This document shows positions 45,345 to 54,392 of a DNA stretch of 64,000 nucleotides, piece by piece (position 1 is the stretch's first letter; each line of letters opens with the position of its first letter). The DNA lies in contig JAFEDK010000017.1 of NCBI GenBank assembly GCA_018241665.1, positions 1 through 64,000 of the forward strand. Direction: 5' to 3'. Both the position numbers and the translations under genes were made by a program. Source of the stretch: Pseudomonadota bacterium. GTDB taxonomy: Bacteria; Pseudomonadota; Gammaproteobacteria; Burkholderiales; Rhodocyclaceae. Below the pieces are notes generated by a model. It searched no databases. It saw only the letters and a list, made by a program, of their open reading frames with translations, and was not told the DNA's origin.

Positions 45345-46061
45345 TCAGTGGGCTGCCTGGCGGAGCCGGCGGGCGAGCAGGAAAACGGCGAGCTTGCGGC
45401 GCTTCGCCTCGATCACCCGCGCCAGGTGGCGGCCGATGGTCTTGCGGTGGTGGCCGTCCATGCGGGTGCCGATGGTGCTGGCGAGGCCGCCATCTTCCTC
45501 GACCACACAGGGAAACACCACCGGCACGCACAGGCCGTGCTTCCAGTAGAGATCGAACTCATCGTCCACCGGCCGCTGCGGCACCGCCAGCCGCTCGAGC
45601 AGGCGACGGGCGCCGGCCTGGCTGACGAGGTAGCCCTGGGCGCCGCTGGGGTTCTTGTTCGGCAGGATCAGCCGCCGCCCATCGGCCAGGCGGGCCACCG
45701 CGATGCCGCGCACCGGGCCGAGGGAAGACAGGCGGACCAGGTCGTAGGGCAGATCGAGGCCGGCCAGCCCGGCGATCACCCGCGGCAGCTCCGGGCTCAG
45801 CACCACATCGTCCTCGAGCACCACCGCATGGGCCAGTCCCCGCTCGACGACGAGCTCCCAGCTGCGCCGGTGGGAAAGGTAGCAGCCCAGTTCGCCATTG
45901 CTCAGGCGCGGCTCGGAACCCGCCGGCAACTTGCGCCGGTCGACGCGGGCGCCATCGACGGCCGGCAGGAACTCGGCATCCAGCCCCAGCGCCGCCAGGC
46001 GCTGCTGCATCAGCACGCGGCGGTCGGCGGCACGTTCGAGGTTGAGGACGAAGATCTTCAT
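45345..46061 (-). CDS. Glycosyltransferase family 25 (LPS biosynthesis)
   Basis: 238 aa. MKIFVLNLERAADRRVLMQQRL is the GT25 start; RLSNGELGCYLSHRRSWE and AVVLEDDVVL (DxD) are the family motifs. Homologues add galactose or related sugars to lipooligosaccharide. Overlaps the ligase gene by 4 bp. Confidence 0.9.
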   Translation of the reverse strand: MKIFVLNLERAADRRVLMQQRLAALGLDAEFLPAVDGARVDRRKLPAGSEPRLSNGELGCYLSHRRSWELVVERGLAHAVVLEDDVVLSPELPRVIAGLAGLDLPYDLVRLSSLGPVRGIAVARLADGRRLILPNKNPSGAQGYLVSQAGARRLLERLAVPQRPVDDEFDLYWKHGLCVPVVFPCVVEEDGGLASTIGTRMDGHHRKTIGRHLARVIEAKRRKLAVFLLARRLRQAAH

Positions 46062-47299
46062 CGCAACGCCGATGCTTGCCCGTCCCGGCTGCGCGCGCCG
46101 AGCAGCAGCACCGCGAAGAGCACGAACAGCAGCGAGGTGTTGGAGCGCCACAGGTAGTCCTCGAACAGGCAGCTGGTGCAGATGAAGGCCACCAGCGCGG
46201 TACGCAGGGGCGCCACGCTGTCGCGCCGGCCGCGCCACAACAGCGGCGGGAAATACACGGCGAGGAGGACAGCCCCGCCGAGCAGGCCGGTGGTGCTGAG
46301 CACGAAGAGGTACTGGTTGTGGGGATTATCGGTGGCCAGCCAGCCCGGCGAATAACGCGCATGGAGCTCGGCATAGTCCCGCGTGTAGTCGCCAGCCCCA
46401 ACGCCAAGCAGCGGATGTTCGGCAAACAGGCGCGCCGAGTTCATCAGGAAGGTCAGGCGCAGGCCGGCCGAAGTGTTCACCGACTCCTCGTAATGGGTGA
46501 TTTCATTGACCGCCATATCCACCCGGGTGCGGAAATAGTCGTTGCCGGCATAGGCACCGGCCAGCAGCGCCGACACCAGCACGACGGACAACGCGCCCGC
46601 CAGCAGCGGCCGCCGCGCGAAGCGCTGGAAGACCAGTACCGCCAGCAACACCAGGAACACCAGCTGCCCCGCCCGACCACCGGAGAACAACAGGTTTCCG
46701 GCAGTCAGCACCGTCAGCAACGCACAACCCAGGCGCCGCAGCGGCGGGCCCGCCAGGCTGGCCCGCGCGGCGAGATAGGCGGCCCAGGCGAGGATCGGCG
46801 CATAGAGGATGTGATCGACGAAGGGCGCGGTGTCCTCCGGGTCCTTGGCCACCCGCAGCCCGGCCGGCCAGTCGGTGAAGACGTGCATCTGCAGCCAGTT
46901 GTAGTAGGCCAGGCCCTCGGCCAGCAGGCAGCCGGCCAGGAAGGCGGCGATGCAGCGCGGCAGCAGCTCCCGGCGGGCGATCGTCAGGTACAGCGGGGAC
47001 AGCAGGAAGAAGGTGTAGCGCCCGACCATCCGGCGCCCTTCCGCCATGTCCTCGGTCCACAGCAGGGCCAGCGGAAACAGCCAGAAGAAGGCCTGGAAGA
47101 TCCAGAACAGGCTGTCGCCGCGCAGCAGCGCCCACTTTTCGCGGAAACGCCCCTCCAGCAGGGACAGCACCAGCATCACCGCGCTCAGGGTATAGACCGG
47201 CGCCACGTGGCCGGGCAGGAAGAAGAAGGCTGCCGTAAACAGCGCCGCGTTGATGCGCGGGATACGGGAACGCAAGGCTACCAGCGGCCCGACCGTCAT
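46058..47299 (-). CDS. O-antigen ligase family protein
   Basis: 413 aa with about 11-12 TM helices and a large periplasmic loop containing HPLLGVGAGDYTRDYAEL and DNPHNQYLFVLSTTGLLGG (the conserved H of Wzy_C/WaaL proteins). WaaL joins undecaprenyl-linked polymer to lipid A-core; Wzy polymerases look alike, so the exact role is open. Positioned next to msbA and the sialyltransferase-like gene. Confidence 0.85.
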   Translation of the reverse strand: MTVGPLVALRSRIPRINAALFTAAFFFLPGHVAPVYTLSAVMLVLSLLEGRFREKWALLRGDSLFWIFQAFFWLFPLALLWTEDMAEGRRMVGRYTFFLLSPLYLTIARRELLPRCIAAFLAGCLLAEGLAYYNWLQMHVFTDWPAGLRVAKDPEDTAPFVDHILYAPILAWAAYLAARASLAGPPLRRLGCALLTVLTAGNLLFSGGRAGQLVFLVLLAVLVFQRFARRPLLAGALSVVLVSALLAGAYAGNDYFRTRVDMAVNEITHYEESVNTSAGLRLTFLMNSARLFAEHPLLGVGAGDYTRDYAELHARYSPGWLATDNPHNQYLFVLSTTGLLGGAVLLAVYFPPLLWRGRRDSVAPLRTALVAFICTSCLFEDYLWRSNTSLLFVLFAVLLLGARSRDGQASALR

Positions 47300-48327
47300 C
47301 GCAGCTCGACCCCGCAGACGGCGAAGGCCGCCTGCATGTCGTGCCGCTCGGCATCGGACTTGAAGCGCACCCGGTCCCAGCCGAAGGCGATCACCCGGGT
47401 CTCGGCCGGGCTGGTCTGGCGGGCGAACAGCAAGGCTGAGGAACGCACGCCCAGCACCGCGTCATAGGCGTTGCTGGCCAGATGCATCTCCAGGGGTTCG
47501 TCCAGGGTCACCACCGCGTAGTCCGGGCAGTTCAGCTCCAGCGCGGGGTCCTTCGGGTGCCCCTTGTAGAAGACCTGCCGGATGCCTTCGGCGGCCAGCC
47601 AGGCGTGGATCTCCGCGCTCACCGCGTCCCGGTCGGCGGGCTTCATCAGACCGGCCCCGACCAGCGGCTGGCCGATCACCAGCGCACGGCGCGGCTCTTC
47701 TCCCGCCAGCGCCCCGTCGGCGGCCGGCGTGACGAGAGGCGGCAGCACCACGACCTTGGCCGGCGGATACTCGTGGGGCAGGCCTGGAATCACGTAAACG
47801 CGGTCACAGAACCCGGCGTCGGAGCCGATGCGGTCGCCGGCAAAGCACCAGTAATCCAGCTCCGGCGCCACCAGGCGGCGCAGCTTGCGGGCTTGCTGGG
47901 ACAGGCGGCGGAAAGCGGTGAGCGGGTAGCGGCGGATGCTGATGATGCCGTCCGGCAGGATTCGCGCCTTCATGTCGGCGCAGCCGCACAGCCTGGGCAG
48001 GGCACGCAGGAAGTAGTTGATCGCCTCGGTGTCGAACACCGCGCTGTGGATGTGCAGGCTGTCACAGCGGCCGACCAGCCCGGCCACCAGCCGGATGTTG
48101 GCACGCAGGCGGCGCAGGCGGCCGAAGGGGCCGGGCAGCGGCTCCCGGCGCGGCCACGGCATGTAGCTGGCGGCATCCCAGTCGCCGGCCCGTACCACCG
48201 GCGTCATGCCCGGCTTGTACCAGACCAGCACCTGGCGCGCGCCGGCCTCGTGGGTCTCGGCGATGCGCCGCGCCGCCAGGTATTGCAGCGGCGAGGCGAC
48301 GAAGTAGAGGGCGACCCGGTTCGTCAT
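47296..48327 (-). CDS. Polysialyltransferase-like GT-B glycosyltransferase
   Basis: 343 aa. Not assignable to a named enzyme, but it carries the three short motifs shared by bacterial sialyltransferases of the GT38/GT52/GT80 kind: an acidic-Gly motif ILPDGIISI (D126, G127), the HP motif YKGHPKD (H257, P258) and a paired-serine motif GVRSSALLF (S296, S297). N-terminus ALYFVASPLQYLAARRI resembles the 'P-L-Q' start of these families. The canonical D/E-D/E-G first acid is Pro here. Suggests transfer of sialic acid or another nonulosonic acid; no CMP-sialate synthesis genes are in the window. Five bp from msbA. Confidence 0.65.
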   Translation of the reverse strand: MTNRVALYFVASPLQYLAARRIAETHEAGARQVLVWYKPGMTPVVRAGDWDAASYMPWPRREPLPGPFGRLRRLRANIRLVAGLVGRCDSLHIHSAVFDTEAINYFLRALPRLCGCADMKARILPDGIISIRRYPLTAFRRLSQQARKLRRLVAPELDYWCFAGDRIGSDAGFCDRVYVIPGLPHEYPPAKVVVLPPLVTPAADGALAGEEPRRALVIGQPLVGAGLMKPADRDAVSAEIHAWLAAEGIRQVFYKGHPKDPALELNCPDYAVVTLDEPLEMHLASNAYDAVLGVRSSALLFARQTSPAETRVIAFGWDRVRFKSDAERHDMQAAFAVCGVELR

Positions 48328-48331
48328 GGCG

Positions 48332-50077
48332 TCAGGCGGCGTCCGCCGTCACCTGTTCGCCGCTGGCCAGCAGGCGCGCGTAGGCCTCGCCGCGGGCCAC
48401 CAGTTCTTCATGGGTGCCGGCTTCGACGATGCGCCCACGCTCCATCACGACGATGCGGTCGGCATCGCGGATGGTGGACAGGCGGTGGGCGATGACGATC
48501 ACCGTGCGGTTGCGGCGCAGTTCGACCAGCGCATCCTTCACCGCCCGCTCCGATTCGTTGTCGAGGGCCGAGGTGGCCTCGTCGAGCAGCAGGATCGGTG
48601 CGTCGCGCAGGAAGGCGCGGGCGATCGCGATGCGCTGGCGCTGGCCGCCGGACAGCTGGCTGCCGTTGGCGCCGACCCGCGTCGCCAGGCCGTCCGGCAG
48701 CTTGTCGATGAACTCCATCGCATGGGCGGCGCGGGCCGCTGCGACGATGTCGGCTTCCGGCACGTCCGGGCGGCCATAGGCGATGTTGGCGGCGATGCTG
48801 TCGTCGAACAGCACGACCTGCTGGCCGACCCAGCCGAGCTGGGCGCGCAGGTGGGCCAGCGGCAGGCTGTCGAGCGGCGTGCCGTCGAGCAGCACGCGGC
48901 CGGCACCCGGCTCGTAGAAGCGGGCGATCAGGTTGATCAGCGTGGTCTTGCCGCTGCCGGAGGCACCGACCAGGGCCACCGTCTGGCCCGGATGCACGTC
49001 CAGGCTGAAGTGCCGCAGCGCCGCCTCGGTCTGGCCGGGGTAGGCGAAGCTGACGTCGTCGAAACGCAGTTCGCCGGTCGCCCGCGGCAGCGTGCCGCTG
49101 GCGCTGTCTACCTCCGGCGGCGTGTCGAGCAGCTCGAAGAGGCTCTGCGCACCGGCCAGGCCGCGCTGGATCGTCGCGTTGATGTTGGTCAGCCGGCGGA
49201 TCGGCTCGAAGAGCATCGACATCGCGGTGACGAAGGACACGAATTCGCCGGGGCTGAGCTTGTCCTGGGCCGACAACGAGGATGCGGTCCAGATCACCGT
49301 GGCCACCGCCGCCGCCGCCAGCACCTGCACCAGCGGCACGTTGGCGGACGACACCCGCACGGTACGCATGGTCTGCTTGCGCAGCTTCTCGGACACCTCG
49401 GCGAAGCGCCGGTCCTCGTGCTCGTGGGTGCCGAACAACTTGATCTCGCGCACGCCGCCGAGGGTCTCCTCGACCATCCCGGTCATGCGTCCAGTCGTTT
49501 CCTGCATCTCCTGGTTGGAGCCGCGCAGCTTGCGGCTGGCCACGCGGATCAGCCAGGCCACGATCGGCGCGATGGCGACGATCACCAGGGTCAGCTCCCA
49601 GGCGGTGTAGATCAGGTAGCCGGTCAGGCCGATGATGATCAGGGTGTCGCGAACGACGATGATCCACGCGTTGGACAGCGCGGCGCCGACCTGGGGGATG
49701 TCGTAGAGGATGCGCGACAGCATGCGTCCGCCGGTCTCGGCCTGGTGCACGGGAATCGGCAGGTGCATCTGGTGGCGGAAGACCTGCTGGCGCAGGTCGG
49801 TGATGGCCTGGTTGGCGATCCACTGGCTGGACACGCTGGCCACGTACTCGGCCACGCCCTTGCCCAGGAAGGCCAGCATCAGGAACAGCGGCACCTGCCA
49901 CTGGGCAACCTGGCTCTTCTTGATCAGGCTCTCGTCCACCAGCGGCTTGAGCAGGCCCGGCAACACGGGCTCCAGGGAGGCGGCGGCGATCATCGCCAGG
50001 ATGGACAGGGCGACCACCTTCGAATACGGGCGGATCGAACCGAGCAGGCGACGGTAGAGCTGGATGGAGTCTTTCAT
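48332..50077 (-). CDS. msbA: Lipid A export ABC transporter MsbA
   Basis: 581-aa half-transporter, normal MsbA size. Six TM helices (about 20-310). The nucleotide-binding domain has Walker A VGASGSGKTT, signature NGSQLSGGQRQR, Walker B ILLLDEATSALD and HRLSTI. Flips lipid A-core from the inner to the outer leaflet of the inner membrane. Sits within LPS genes; 153 bp separate it from the upstream GT9 gene, so it may have its own promoter. Confidence 0.93.
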   Translation of the reverse strand: MKDSIQLYRRLLGSIRPYSKVVALSILAMIAAASLEPVLPGLLKPLVDESLIKKSQVAQWQVPLFLMLAFLGKGVAEYVASVSSQWIANQAITDLRQQVFRHQMHLPIPVHQAETGGRMLSRILYDIPQVGAALSNAWIIVVRDTLIIIGLTGYLIYTAWELTLVIVAIAPIVAWLIRVASRKLRGSNQEMQETTGRMTGMVEETLGGVREIKLFGTHEHEDRRFAEVSEKLRKQTMRTVRVSSANVPLVQVLAAAAVATVIWTASSLSAQDKLSPGEFVSFVTAMSMLFEPIRRLTNINATIQRGLAGAQSLFELLDTPPEVDSASGTLPRATGELRFDDVSFAYPGQTEAALRHFSLDVHPGQTVALVGASGSGKTTLINLIARFYEPGAGRVLLDGTPLDSLPLAHLRAQLGWVGQQVVLFDDSIAANIAYGRPDVPEADIVAAARAAHAMEFIDKLPDGLATRVGANGSQLSGGQRQRIAIARAFLRDAPILLLDEATSALDNESERAVKDALVELRRNRTVIVIAHRLSTIRDADRIVVMERGRIVEAGTHEELVARGEAYARLLASGEQVTADAA

Positions 50078-50230
50078 TCGTTCAGTGGCTCGAAACCCAG
50101 TGCAGACCCATCGCTCCGGGCGCGCCGAAACTGCGCATGGACCGAAGCTTGCGCATTGCGGGGCGCGGGGTCAAACGCGTTTTTGTCATCAAATGTGCGG
50201 CAGCCCCGGCCGCCTCGCATGTCATCACAT

Positions 50231-51253
50231 TCAGCGGCCCGGCGATATGCCGGAGGTCACTGCCGCCAGTGCGTCCTTTACCGCGAGCTGGTTCAGCGCC
50301 ACCCCGTCGAGACAGTGGATCGCCGGGTCGTGCAGCAGCAACGGGCGTTTTCCGAGCAGGCAGATGGCCGGCTTGCCGGTGGCGGCAGCCATGTTGATCA
50401 CGCCGGTGTCATTGCCGACGCAACCATCCGCCGCGAGCAGGATGCCGGCGGTCTGCATGATGGTGCCGCGGGTAAACGGCTGGACGGCCGCCCGCTGTGC
50501 CTCCGGAACCCCGGCGACGATGCGGCGCGCGCTGTCCTCCTCGCCGGGCCCACCGAGCAGGACGACGCCGTAGCCCCGGGCGACGAGCTCCGCCGCCAGC
50601 GCGCCATAGCGCTCATCGCCCCAGTGCTTGTGCTTCTCGGAGGTGCCGATGGCAAAGCAGACGGTCGGGCGCGGCAGCTTGGCGATGAAATCCTGCCCGA
50701 AGGCGAGCTCCGCCGCCGGCACTTTCATGCGCGGCACGATGGCTGCCGGCACGATGCCGTGGGCGATCATCAGCGCGGTGGCCTCTTCGTAGATGCCGAC
50801 CCCGGCGCCCTCGTACTTGGAAATGAAGGGCGGCTGGTTGAGGAACACGCGCTGGCGCAGGTTGGTGCCGAAGCCGATGCGCGTCGGGATCTTGGCCAGC
50901 CAGGCGAGAATCCCGTGGTGGTAGCGGCGGGAGAACAGGAAGATCCGCTCGAACTGGTAGCGCTCCAGTTCCCGCGCAAAGCGCCGCAGGCCGGCAAAGC
51001 CCCGGTGATGCCCCTTGCGCCCCTCGTGGCGGCGGGGATTGCGGTCGTAGAGGATCACGTCGTCGATGCAGTCCTCGGCGGCCAGGATGTCCTTCGCCCG
51101 GGTGGACGGCGCGGCGATCACCGACACCTTGCCGTTGCGGCTCGCCGCCGCAACCGCGCGGATGTAGGGCAGATGCCAGACGAGGTCGCCAATGCCAACG
51201 TGGCGGATCAGCACCGCGGTTTTCGGGTCCGCCCCACGCACCTGTGATTCCAT
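50231..51253 (-). CDS. Glycosyltransferase family 9
   Basis: 340 aa. AVLIRHVGIGDLVWHLPYIRAV and the C-terminal donor motif GCVGNDTGVINMAAATGKPAICLLG match GT9. The central FAIGTSEKHKHWGDERYGALAAEL is the usual acceptor/donor hinge. Start MESQVRGADPK; in-frame codons further upstream are unsupported. Likely heptosyl- or related transferase. Confidence 0.87.
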   Translation of the reverse strand: MESQVRGADPKTAVLIRHVGIGDLVWHLPYIRAVAAASRNGKVSVIAAPSTRAKDILAAEDCIDDVILYDRNPRRHEGRKGHHRGFAGLRRFARELERYQFERIFLFSRRYHHGILAWLAKIPTRIGFGTNLRQRVFLNQPPFISKYEGAGVGIYEEATALMIAHGIVPAAIVPRMKVPAAELAFGQDFIAKLPRPTVCFAIGTSEKHKHWGDERYGALAAELVARGYGVVLLGGPGEEDSARRIVAGVPEAQRAAVQPFTRGTIMQTAGILLAADGCVGNDTGVINMAAATGKPAICLLGKRPLLLHDPAIHCLDGVALNQLAVKDALAAVTSGISPGR

Positions 51254-51515
51254 ATCTCTAGGGGATTCCTGCTGCTGCACCGGCGTGGCGGCCTCGGTGG
51301 CCCGCCAGCGCGATGCCGGTTGATGTGATGCCGGCCCGGCCCCGGAACGGCCGCGCGGCGACGCCGGCAGCAGTTTCACCCACCGGCCCTTTCGGAAACC
51401 TGACCAGCATCCCACGGGCCGATGCAAAGCGCCGTAGGGCAATCGTCTGGATTGGCCAGCAATCTGTAATCAAATGTTCTGCGCCCCTGCTGCCGCCCCC
51501 GACGAGGCGGCGAGT

Positions 51516-52178
51516 CTATTCCCGGTGCAGGACCTTGTCCACGATCAGGCTGGACCAGCCTTCCTCGCGGAAACTGGCCTCCAGCGCATCACGGTCGTAC
51601 TCGGTATCCACCCATTCCAGGAAGCCGATCGGGCTGCGCGCGTTGCGCGCCACGTAGCTGGCCAGGAAGAAATCCAGGATGCCGGTCTTGGCACCCTTGA
51701 AATGCCCATAACGCCAGTTGAGCTCGGCCAGCGCGTCCTCGACCGGGTGGCCCAGGTGCAGGATGCGGTACAGCGCCGAGCCGAGGCCGGCCCGGTCAGC
51801 CCCTGACTTGCAGTGCATCAGCGCCGGGAATTCCATGCCCTTGAACAGCTCGTCCATCGCATGGATCTCTTCCACCTCGGGCGCGGTGCGGGAATACAGC
51901 TTGACGTCGTGGAGCACCAGGCCGAGCTTGTCGCAGGCCTCCTTCTCCAGCGCATAGGAACCGTAGCCGTGGGGGCCGCGCAGGTTCACCACGCTGCGGA
52001 TGCCGTACTTCTGCTGGTACTTGGCAAGCTGGGCCGGACTGGGCTGGCTGCAGCGGTACATGCTGCCGCCCAGATGGTAGAAGTTGTTGTAGACCGCACG
52101 GATCATCCCGTGGTCCACCAGATGCATGTCGAACCAGGCACGCACGCGCCCGGAGCGCGAGGAAATGTCCATCACCAT
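51516..52178 (-). CDS. Protein tyrosine phosphatase-like protein in glycan cluster
   Basis: 220 aa. Active-site loop MHCKSGADRAGLG (C-x5-R). SVVNLRGPHGYG is a typical preceding block, and LYSRTAPEVEEIHAM likely supplies the general acid region. Resembles atypical dual-specificity/SIW14-like phosphatases rather than low-molecular-weight Wzb types. Ten bases downstream of the heptokinase gene, hence cotranscribed; may act on a phospho-glycan or regulatory tyrosine. Start MVMDISSRSG (M3 possible). Confidence 0.8.
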   Translation of the reverse strand: MVMDISSRSGRVRAWFDMHLVDHGMIRAVYNNFYHLGGSMYRCSQPSPAQLAKYQQKYGIRSVVNLRGPHGYGSYALEKEACDKLGLVLHDVKLYSRTAPEVEEIHAMDELFKGMEFPALMHCKSGADRAGLGSALYRILHLGHPVEDALAELNWRYGHFKGAKTGILDFFLASYVARNARSPIGFLEWVDTEYDRDALEASFREEGWSSLIVDKVLHRE

Positions 52179-52187
52179 GGCCGGGCC

Positions 52188-53519
52188 TCAGTCCGGCAAC
52201 GCCAGGGAGCGCACATCGGCCGCCGCCGCGCGGGTTTCGTCGGGCAGCGTGGCGAGGCTGGCCTGGCGGCCGAACAGCATGTCCGGGCGCAGCGCGACCA
52301 GCAGCGCGTCGCGGGTCGCCTCATCGGCGCGCACAACCCAGTCCACCGGGCGCAGCGCGGCCAGCACCGCTGCCGCACCGGCCGCCGCGGCAGCCGGCTC
52401 GATGACCAGCAGGCGGTCCACGCCCTTGCCGGCGATTTCCAGCTGGGCCAGCATGTCGGCGCCCGGCACCCCCACCGGCCCCAGCACCACGGCGATCCGT
52501 TCGCCGGCAGCCTGGGCGCGCTGGCAGGTACCCAGCACCCTGTCGGCCGCCAGCACGCCGCGGGCCAGCGGCGCGTGGGCGTTCATCGCCTCGTAGAGCT
52601 CATCGATGCTGACGGTGGCCGTGCCCAGCTTGCCGACCACCACCCCGGCGGCCAGGTTGGCCAGCGCGGTGGCATCGCGCAGTTCGAGCCCGGCGGCGAT
52701 GCCGCAGCCGAGCACCGCCGACACGGTATCGCCGGCGCCGGTCACGTCGAATACTTCCTGTGCCCGGGTGGGCTGGTGATGGGCCGGCTGACCCTTCTGC
52801 AGCAGGGTCACCCCGTGCTCGCCGCGGGTCACCAGCAGCGCCTCCAGGCCCAGTTCATCGCGCAGGGCTTCGCCGCGGGCGATCAGCGTGGCCTCGTCCG
52901 GACAGGGGCCGACCACCGCTTCGAATTCCGCCAGGTTGGGTTTGACGATGGTGGCACCGCGGTATCGCGAGAAATCGGTGCCCTTCGGGTCCACCACCAC
53001 CGGGATACCCCGCGCCCGCGCCGCGGCGATCAGCGCCGCCACGTCGGACAAGGTGCCCTTGGCATAGTCGGACAGCACCAGCACGTCGGCCCGGTCGAGC
53101 TGGGCGGCCAGCGCGACGCCGACCAGCGCAGCCTGGCGGTCGTCGAAACGTTCCTCGAAATCCAGGCGGATCAGCTGCTGGTGGCGGGAGATCACGCGCA
53201 GCTTGGTGATCGTCGGGGCATCGCTCAGGCGCTCGAAAGCGCACGCGACGCCGCGCTCCACCAGACCGGACTCCAGCAGCCGGCCGGCCTCGTCGTCGCC
53301 GATCAGGCCGACGACCCGCGCCTGCGCGCCCAAGGACGCCGCGTTGAGGGCCACGTTGCCGGCCCCGCCGGCCCGCGCCTCGTCATTGCGCACCTGCACC
53401 ACCGGCACCGGCGCTTCCGGCGAAATACGGGCGGTGGCGCCATGCCAGTAGCGGTCGAGCATCACGTCGCCACAGACGAGCACGCGGCAGGCAGAAAAAT
53501 CCGGCAGGGAGAAATGCAT
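52188..53519 (-). CDS. D-glycero-beta-D-manno-heptose 7-phosphate kinase with degenerate nucleotidyltransferase domain (HldE-like)
   Basis: 443 aa. Residues ~1-315 are an intact PfkB-type heptose-7-phosphate kinase (CGDVMLDRYWHG, RAGGAGNVALNAA, VLSDYAKGTL, DPKGTDFSRYRGAT, and the catalytic DVTGAGDTVSAVLG). Residues ~330-430 align with the HldE adenylyltransferase domain (RAQAAGERIAVVLGP ... VLAALRPVDWVV ... LRPDMLFG), but the nucleotide-binding HxGH motif is replaced by GVPGADM and the KGGDY motif is lost. The kinase should work; the second activity should not. A separate adenylyltransferase would be needed for ADP-heptose. Start MHFSLPDFSA. Confidence 0.85.
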   Translation of the reverse strand: MHFSLPDFSACRVLVCGDVMLDRYWHGATARISPEAPVPVVQVRNDEARAGGAGNVALNAASLGAQARVVGLIGDDEAGRLLESGLVERGVACAFERLSDAPTITKLRVISRHQQLIRLDFEERFDDRQAALVGVALAAQLDRADVLVLSDYAKGTLSDVAALIAAARARGIPVVVDPKGTDFSRYRGATIVKPNLAEFEAVVGPCPDEATLIARGEALRDELGLEALLVTRGEHGVTLLQKGQPAHHQPTRAQEVFDVTGAGDTVSAVLGCGIAAGLELRDATALANLAAGVVVGKLGTATVSIDELYEAMNAHAPLARGVLAADRVLGTCQRAQAAGERIAVVLGPVGVPGADMLAQLEIAGKGVDRLLVIEPAAAAAGAAAVLAALRPVDWVVRADEATRDALLVALRPDMLFGRQASLATLPDETRAAAADVRSLALPD

Positions 53520-53709
53520 ACACGGGCAGGCATCCGCGACACGGACGCCGGAAAGACGTAAAGGCGGAATTATCGCATCAAGGACCGGATGCCGGACGGC
53601 CGCCGGGCATTTTGGGCAATGGCAGCACTGCCGCGCCGGACGGCAGTTGTCGCCCGCGGGCCAGGATCGCATACTGCCGGCGTGACCTTCAGCCACGGAG
53701 GACTGCACC

Positions 53710-54339
53710 ATGCTTCATGCCACACCGGGTCGCAACCACGCCGCACCGCCACCGGAAGAAGAATTCGAACCCTTCGGCGGACTGGTGCGCTACGAGCGGC
53801 ACGTGCCGATCCACCAGGTGTCCTACTACCTGTGCGGCGAGATCCAGGAGCCCCAGTTCTACACCGAACTGTTCTACACCCTGCGCACCGCCGCCGAGAC
53901 CGACCTGATCTACCTGCACATCAATTCGCCGGGCGGCGACTTCAACACCGGCCTGCAGATCATCAACAACATGCTGGCCTCGGAAGCCCATGTGATCACG
54001 GTACTGGAGGCGCGGGCCTACTCGATGGCGGCCTTCATCTTCCTGTCCGGCGACGAACTGATCGTGCACGACAACTGCCAGCTGATGTTCCACACCTATT
54101 CGAGCAGTTTTGCTGGCAAGGGCAGCGAGCAGCTGGCCGAGGTGCACGCCCTCGGCAACTGGTTCGAGAAGGTCACCACGCGGCTGTGCACGCCTTTCCT
54201 GAGCGCCGCCGACATCAACCACATCCTGCAGGGCAGCGACCTGTGGATGGACTCCGACGAGATCCGCCACCGCCTCGGGCGCATCAAGCGCACGCCGGCC
54301 CGGCCGCGCAAGACCACCCGCAAGACCGCCGAGAGCTGA
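53710..54339 (+). CDS. Orphan ClpP-like serine protease
   Basis: 209 aa. ClpP fold: INSPGGDFNTGLQIINNM, nucleophile S105 in EARAYSMAAFIFLSGD, His128 in LMFHTYSSSFAGKG. Spacing is close to E. coli ClpP (S97/H122 in mature numbering). An N-terminal extension (about 1-30) and basic C-tail (KRTPARPRKTTRKTAES) are unusual. No clpX/clpA nearby. The ATG follows GGAGGACTGCACC. Divergent from the hldE-like gene. Could be a phage-head-type protease or a specialised ClpP; not decided. Confidence 0.8.
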   Translation: MLHATPGRNHAAPPPEEEFEPFGGLVRYERHVPIHQVSYYLCGEIQEPQFYTELFYTLRTAAETDLIYLHINSPGGDFNTGLQIINNMLASEAHVITVLEARAYSMAAFIFLSGDELIVHDNCQLMFHTYSSSFAGKGSEQLAEVHALGNWFEKVTTRLCTPFLSAADINHILQGSDLWMDSDEIRHRLGRIKRTPARPRKTTRKTAES

Positions 54340-54341
54340 AC

Positions 54342-54362
54342 AGCGCCCCGGACGGGGGCGCT
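54342..54362. terminator. Hairpin terminator between clpP-like and pqiC
   Basis: AGCGCCCC / GGGGCGCT stem with a 5-nt loop, between convergent genes. No T-tract. Confidence 0.4.
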
Positions 54363-54392
54363 ACGGGAACCCGGGCCGGCGGCGACCGGCCG

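Noticed and set aside
48326-51247. A 973-codon plus-strand open frame
   Set aside because: It is antisense to msbA, the sialyltransferase-like gene region and a GT9 gene, all with clear motifs; long antisense frames are expected at this GC content.
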